DNA from: HXMU1428-3 sp965215715
GTDB taxonomy: Bacteria; Pseudomonadota; Alphaproteobacteria; Rhizobiales; HXMU1428-3
Direction of reading: 5' to 3'
DNA length: 64,000 nt
Assembly (NCBI GenBank): GCA_965215715.1
Contig: OZ244129.1
Location: forward strand, 1,984,001-2,048,000
Shown: positions 60,449 to 64,000 of the stretch, one piece after another
How positions within the stretch are numbered: the first letter of the stretch is position 1
Layout: each line of letters begins with the position of its first letter
Notes under the pieces: model-generated
Seen by the model: only the letters and a program-made list of their open reading frames with translations
What the model was told of the DNA's origin: nothing
The model's database searches: none
Program-made: the position numbers and the translations under genes

Positions 60449-60877
60449 ATGAAATATTGGTTGTTAAAATCTGAACCCAATACTTGGTCTTGGGAAGACC
60501 AAAAGGCGAAGGGCAAAAAGGGGGAAGAATGGGATGGGGTGCGCAATTATCAGGCGCGCAACAATATGAAAGAAATGAAAAAAGGTGATCTTTGCTTTTT
60601 TTACCATTCTGTCAAAGAAAAACGGGTTGTTGGCATTGTTGAAGTTTTAAATGAGGCCCATCCGGATTCCACAACGGATGATCCGCGGTGGGAGTGTGTG
60701 GATGTGGTGGCTGTAATGGATTTTCCAACACCGGTTAGCTTGGATGATATTAAGGCAGAACCGGCGCTTGAAGAGATGGTTTTGGTGAATAATTCGCGCC
60801 TGTCTGTGCAACCGGTTCTCAAAAAAGAATGGAAGTTGGTTTGCAAAATGGGTGGCATAAAAAAGCCGCCGCTTTAG
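60449..60877 (+). CDS. EVE domain protein (modified-base reader fold)
   Basis: A 142-residue protein that is one complete EVE (PUA-like) domain. KYWLLKSEPNTWSWEDQ at the N-terminus, WDGVRNYQARNNMKEMKKGD, FFYHSVKEKRVVGIVEV and DPRWECVDV are typical of bacterial EVE proteins. I chose ATG 60449, with AAAAGGATCGG upstream, over 60389. EVE domains bind modified DNA bases in several systems; in standalone form their role is not well known. Confidence 0.93.
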   Translation: MKYWLLKSEPNTWSWEDQKAKGKKGEEWDGVRNYQARNNMKEMKKGDLCFFYHSVKEKRVVGIVEVLNEAHPDSTTDDPRWECVDVVAVMDFPTPVSLDDIKAEPALEEMVLVNNSRLSVQPVLKKEWKLVCKMGGIKKPPL

Positions 60878-60965
60878 TGCGCACCTCCTTGATTTAACAA
60901 GATATTAAATAAACTCAGATATAGATAGTTTACTTGAGTTGTGTTTGGTGTCTGGGTAACGAAGA

Positions 60966-62060
60966 ATGTCTTATAATTTTCAAATTGGTGATAGATCAGA
61001 TGCTTCGTCTTTGCCTCATATCTTCTCTCAAATAACAAAGTCAATGGCCACTTTTTTTGCCCCTTATAAGTCTGTTTATATTGTCTTGGGTGTTGTTTGG
61101 GCTTTTGCTTTTTCTGTTTCATTTTATACCGGCAAAAATATTGTTGGTGGTTTGCAAGATCTCTTACAATTTGTTCTGTCTGGCATGATGATCACAATGA
61201 TGATTTTCTTGCTCGCGGTTTGCTGTGTTTATAAATTTATTCAGATGGTGCGTTTTGAGCGCCCTGAAAGCCCCCTGAAGGAGCTTGGCCTTTGGCTTAA
61301 ACAAGATGTTTTTACCCCCGCTATCATCAAAGATACCTTGAACATCATTGTTATTCTTTATTTGCTTTCGACTTCTTTTGGTTTTTTGAAATCGATGATC
61401 CCTGTTTTGGTGCCGTTTTCTTGGGATCAAGCTTTTATGGAGTTGGATCGGTTTTTGTTTTTTGGGGCCCATCCTTGGGAAGTTTTGCAGCCATTTTTTG
61501 GATACCCTTTGATCACCTTTTTGATCAATGTGGCTTATAATTTGTGGATGGCAACTTTATTTGCTTTCTTCTTATTATTGATATTTTTGTCTAAAAACCA
61601 TCAGCTGCGTTTGCAATATTTAATGGGCACTGTTTTGGTTTGGTTTATTGGCGGCAATCTTTTGGCGACGGTTTTATCCTCGGCTGGGCCTTGTTATTTT
61701 GAAAACATTGGTCTTTCCAGTGAGCCTTATGCTGGCCTCATGGCGTATCTTAATCATGCTAATGAGCTGTATCCTATTTGGGCCCTGCAGACACAAGACT
61801 TGTTATGGCAAACCTTTAGTCAACCAAATTCATTTAGTTTAATATCTGCTATGCCGAGCATGCATGTGGCGACGTCTGTTTTGTTTGCACTTTTGGCCTG
61901 GCGTCTTAATGTCTGGTTTGGTTGGGTTATGACGGGCTTTGCTGCTATTATTTTTCTCGGCTCAATTCATCTTGGTTGGCATTATGCTGTTGATGGGGTG
62001 CTTTCTTTGCTCATCACATTCCCGCTGTGGTCGTTTTCTGGTTACTTGGTCAAAAAATAA
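60966..62060 (+). CDS. PAP2-type membrane phosphatase/inositolphosphotransferase-like
   Basis: A 364-residue protein with about eight membrane segments. The C-terminal part has the PAP2 motifs SAMPSMHVATSVLFALLAWRL (PSxH; phosphatase motif 2) and SIHLGWHYAVDGVLSLL (motif 3, SxxxxxHxxxD), with the catalytic histidines. This arrangement resembles the PAP2_3/Aur1-like group which transfers or hydrolyses lipid phosphates. Motif 1 (KxxxxxxRP) is not clear, as in Aur1-like members. The substrate is probably a lipid phosphate. Confidence 0.82.
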   Translation: MSYNFQIGDRSDASSLPHIFSQITKSMATFFAPYKSVYIVLGVVWAFAFSVSFYTGKNIVGGLQDLLQFVLSGMMITMMIFLLAVCCVYKFIQMVRFERPESPLKELGLWLKQDVFTPAIIKDTLNIIVILYLLSTSFGFLKSMIPVLVPFSWDQAFMELDRFLFFGAHPWEVLQPFFGYPLITFLINVAYNLWMATLFAFFLLLIFLSKNHQLRLQYLMGTVLVWFIGGNLLATVLSSAGPCYFENIGLSSEPYAGLMAYLNHANELYPIWALQTQDLLWQTFSQPNSFSLISAMPSMHVATSVLFALLAWRLNVWFGWVMTGFAAIIFLGSIHLGWHYAVDGVLSLLITFPLWSFSGYLVKK

Positions 62061-62332
62061 GGTTTTTGACCGACAAATGGTTTATTCTCCCTTTGTCCTT
62101 ACAAGTTTTGCGCGATTAATTATGGCCTTTACAATGGCTGGGCTAATGGGGCATATGATGGTAGATAAGAAATACGGCCCTATTATTGCGTCGGCATTTT
62201 AGCAAACCAGCATTTGCCAAATGCGCCCCCTTAGCTTGAGTTAATTGGTGTTGGCTTTTGGCCTGGGGTATGAGCCATTTGACATCCCCTTAGATTAAGC
62301 AAATGATGAACTTTAAATTAGGACTTTAACTT

Positions 62333-62595
62333 ATGACCAATGTAACGATCTATACGGGTTTGGCGTGTGGATTTTGTGAACGGGCAAAAATGCTACTCTC
62401 TCAAAAGGAGGTTGCGTTTGAAGAAATTAATGTGGCTTTGCAAAAGAAGCTCGGGCTGAAATGATGCAACGTGCCAATGGCGCGCGCACAGTGCCGCAAA
62501 TTTTTATCGGTGATGTCCATGTGGGCGGGTGCGATGACCTTTATGCGCTTGAGCGCGCAGGAAAGCTTGATGAGTTAATTAACAATTTATGTTGA
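62333..62595 (+). pseudogene. grxC: Glutaredoxin 3 with a frameshift
   Basis: From ATG 62333 the frame reads VTIYTGLACGFCERAKMLL, the redox-active end of GrxC with CGFC in place of the usual CPYC, and then EVAFEEINV. The frame ends at a TGA at 62462. The other half, ARAEMMQRANGARTVPQIF and GDVHVGGCDDL, continues in another frame to a TGA at 62593. The break lies within about 62432-62460, in TTTGCAAAAGAAG. Either a real mutation or a read error. A nitrilase and a DUF1178 gene follow, the normal order in alphaproteobacteria. Confidence 0.9.
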
Positions 62596-62643
62596 TGGAG
62601 AGGCTGTTTAAACCCTTTCCCCTTAAAGCTGTGTTCAAAGTTT

Positions 62644-63513
62644 ATGGTTACATCTCTTGACAATTTGGTTCATGTTGCGCTTATCCAAATGACGTCTTCA
62701 AAGTCATTGGATGACAATGTCGCCTTTTTAGAGACCCATATTGAGCATGCTGCTCGCGCGGGTGCGCATTATGTATTAAGCCCAGAAAATAGTTTGCTGA
62801 TGGACCTTGATGCGAGCCGGGTTGCTGACATTACAGGCAGCCAGGCTTATAGGCAGGCCTTGGATCACTTGTTTGAAGTGGCGCGGGCGCACAAACTTTG
62901 GTTGCACATTGGGGCAACGCCTGTGCGTTTGGAAGGCGGGGAGTTGACAAATGGTCAGAGCCCAGGCCTTGCCAATCGTTCTTTTTTGATCGGACCGGAT
63001 GGGTCCGTGCAGGATACCTATGATAAAATTCATATGTTTGATGTCCGCCTGCCAGATGGGGAGCATTATTGGGAATCTAGAAATTACAAATCTGGTACGC
63101 GCGCCGTGGTTACTGACTGCCAGTTTGCCAAAGTGGGCATGACCATTTGTTATGATTTGCGGTTCGCTACCCTTTTCAGACAATTGGCACAAGCGGGGGC
63201 GCAAATGATCAGTGTGCCGGCGGCCTTTACACAATATACTGGCAAAGCTCATTGGCATGTTTTATTGCGCGCGCGTGCCGTTGAGACAGGGTGTTTTATC
63301 GTTGCCAGTGCGCAAACAGGCCTGCATGAAACCGGGCGCCAAACTTATGGCCATAGCCTTATTGTTTCGCCATGGGGAGAGGTCATTTTAGATGCAGGCG
63401 AAGCCTGCGGGATGTTTCATGCTGAACTGGACCTGGCTCAGATTGAGCAAGCGCGCGCGCAAGTGCCGAGCCTTCAACATGATAAGCCTTTTGATATTGA
63501 TGCCAGCTTGTAA
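62644..63513 (+). CDS. Carbon-nitrogen hydrolase (nitrilase superfamily, Nit1-like)
   Basis: A 289-residue amidase with the catalytic Glu-Lys-Cys triad: SPENSLL (Glu), KIHMFDVRLPDG (Lys) and MTICYDLRFATLFR (Cys). This form, with YDKIHMFDV and the C-terminal HAELDLAQIEQAR, is of the NIT1/NIT2 branch whose members hydrolyse deaminated glutathione, a repair reaction. It lies 48 bases after the frameshifted grxC. The two fit a glutathione context. Confidence 0.92.
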   Translation: MVTSLDNLVHVALIQMTSSKSLDDNVAFLETHIEHAARAGAHYVLSPENSLLMDLDASRVADITGSQAYRQALDHLFEVARAHKLWLHIGATPVRLEGGELTNGQSPGLANRSFLIGPDGSVQDTYDKIHMFDVRLPDGEHYWESRNYKSGTRAVVTDCQFAKVGMTICYDLRFATLFRQLAQAGAQMISVPAAFTQYTGKAHWHVLLRARAVETGCFIVASAQTGLHETGRQTYGHSLIVSPWGEVILDAGEACGMFHAELDLAQIEQARAQVPSLQHDKPFDIDASL

Positions 63514-63650
63514 AAGCGTTTTGTTTGATTGTTTCCAAACCGTTTTTAAAAAACTGATTTATCGTTTCTGGCTTGATAAATGTGATATATTCATTAAATA
63601 AGGCCTGCATGAACAGCTATGTTAGATTAAGCGGCTAAGGAATTTTCAGC

Positions 63651-64000
63651 ATGATACGCTACCAGCTTGTTTGCAAATGTAAAAATGAGTTTGAGTCCTG
63701 GTTTCGCTCAAGCGATGACTTTGAGAAACAGTGCGGATCTGGGCTGCTCTCTTGCCCTGGATGCGGCGGTACGAACGTTGAAAAAGCCTTGATGGCGCCC
63801 AATGTTTCAACAGCCCGCAAAAAAGCTAAGGTAGAAAAGAGCTTGGCTGCTGACAAAGCTGAACAGCACATGCAAAAGGCTTTGCGCGAAATGCGGTCTC
63901 AACTGACCAAAGAGTCTGAATATGTGGGCGAAAAATTTGTCTCTGTGGCGCGTAAAATGCATCATGGGGATGAGCCGGAGCGCGGCATTCATGGCGAGGC
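63651..64000 (+). CDS. DUF1178 protein, 3' end outside window
   Basis: The frame from ATG 63651 is open to the right edge (116 codons). It begins MIRYQLVCKCKNEFESWFRS, has a CPGCGG zinc-like motif at about residue 38 and MAPNVSTARK following, all typical of DUF1178. Two CxC/CxxC groups (CKC, CPGC) may bind a metal. It is the usual neighbour of grxC and the nitrilase in alphaproteobacteria. Function unknown. Confidence 0.88.
   Translation, partial: MIRYQLVCKCKNEFESWFRSSDDFEKQCGSGLLSCPGCGGTNVEKALMAPNVSTARKKAKVEKSLAADKAEQHMQKALREMRSQLTKESEYVGEKFVSVARKMHHGDEPERGIHGE

Noticed and set aside
60449..60877. EVE gene with the AAA+ gene as a modified-DNA restriction system
   Set aside because: No McrBC-type nuclease or methylase is next to them, the genes are divergent and the AAA+ protein is not McrB-like.

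Overview
The window looks like the chromosome of an alphaproteobacterium of moderate to low GC, most likely Hyphomicrobiales (Rhizobiales) or a close relative. The support is: a tRNA-His with no G at -1 and A at 73; gene sets recR-ybaB-dnaX-SRP RNA, pheA-kdsB-cycM, fmt-def, sdhCDAB and glutaredoxin-nitrilase-DUF1178; a DnaX without the usual zinc cysteines; a YejABEF peptide importer; and CitE/MaoC enzymes of the ethylmalonyl-CoA type. The species cannot be named from sequence alone.

Layout. 1-4.4 kb: C-terminal bulk of a class C penicillin-binding protein, a long hairpin repeat, and two overlapping glycosyltransferase genes. 4.5-9.7 kb (minus strand): exported rhodanese, HypF, GNAT, Fmt, Def. 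9.8-14.2 kb: YjdF-like membrane protein, then two convergent cassettes, each a membrane-anchored ParA-type ATPase followed by a small helical protein. 14.3-17.5 kb: recR, ybaB, dnaX and SRP RNA. 17.7-20.2 kb: A+T-rich stretch of small exported proteins and a coiled-coil lipoprotein. 20.2-23.3 kb: pheA, kdsB, cycM and a 213-bp tandem repeat. 23.5-31.9 kb: two YejA-like binding proteins, a VOC protein, YejB, YejE and YejF. 31.9-35.2 kb: PdxH, MarC, DUF1499 and an MBL hydrolase. 35.4-39.2 kb: hupSLC uptake hydrogenase behind a sigma-54-type promoter. 39.3-42 kb: tRNA-His, small exported protein, TM-helix channel protein. 42.2-46 kb: sdhCDAB. 46.3-48 kb: exported proteins, REP-like repeats and a broken gene. 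48-53 kb: alpha/beta hydrolase, mesaconyl-CoA hydratase, flippase, DUF1737 and malyl-CoA lyase/thioesterase family protein. 53-57.8 kb: pyridoxal kinase and a bufferin (MNIO-modified copper-binding peptide) operon. 58-64 kb: tandem AAA+ protein, EVE protein, PAP2 phosphatase, frameshifted glutaredoxin, nitrilase and start of a DUF1178 gene.

How the genes work together. HupSLC would oxidise H2 into the quinone pool. HypF makes the cyanide ligands of its active site from 30 kb away; the other hyp and hup maturation genes are not here. HupS has all six cysteines of an oxygen-tolerant proximal cluster. SdhCDAB and CycM belong to the aerobic respiratory chain. The bufferin operon points to copper defence.

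Most notable for follow-up: the paired convergent membrane-ParA cassettes, of unknown function and different base composition; a family of about 125-bp perfect hairpins whose arms differ between copies but stay complementary within each copy; the bufferin operon with an extra exported four-cysteine protein; the sigma-54 promoter and oxygen-tolerance signature of the hydrogenase; and the frameshift in glutaredoxin.
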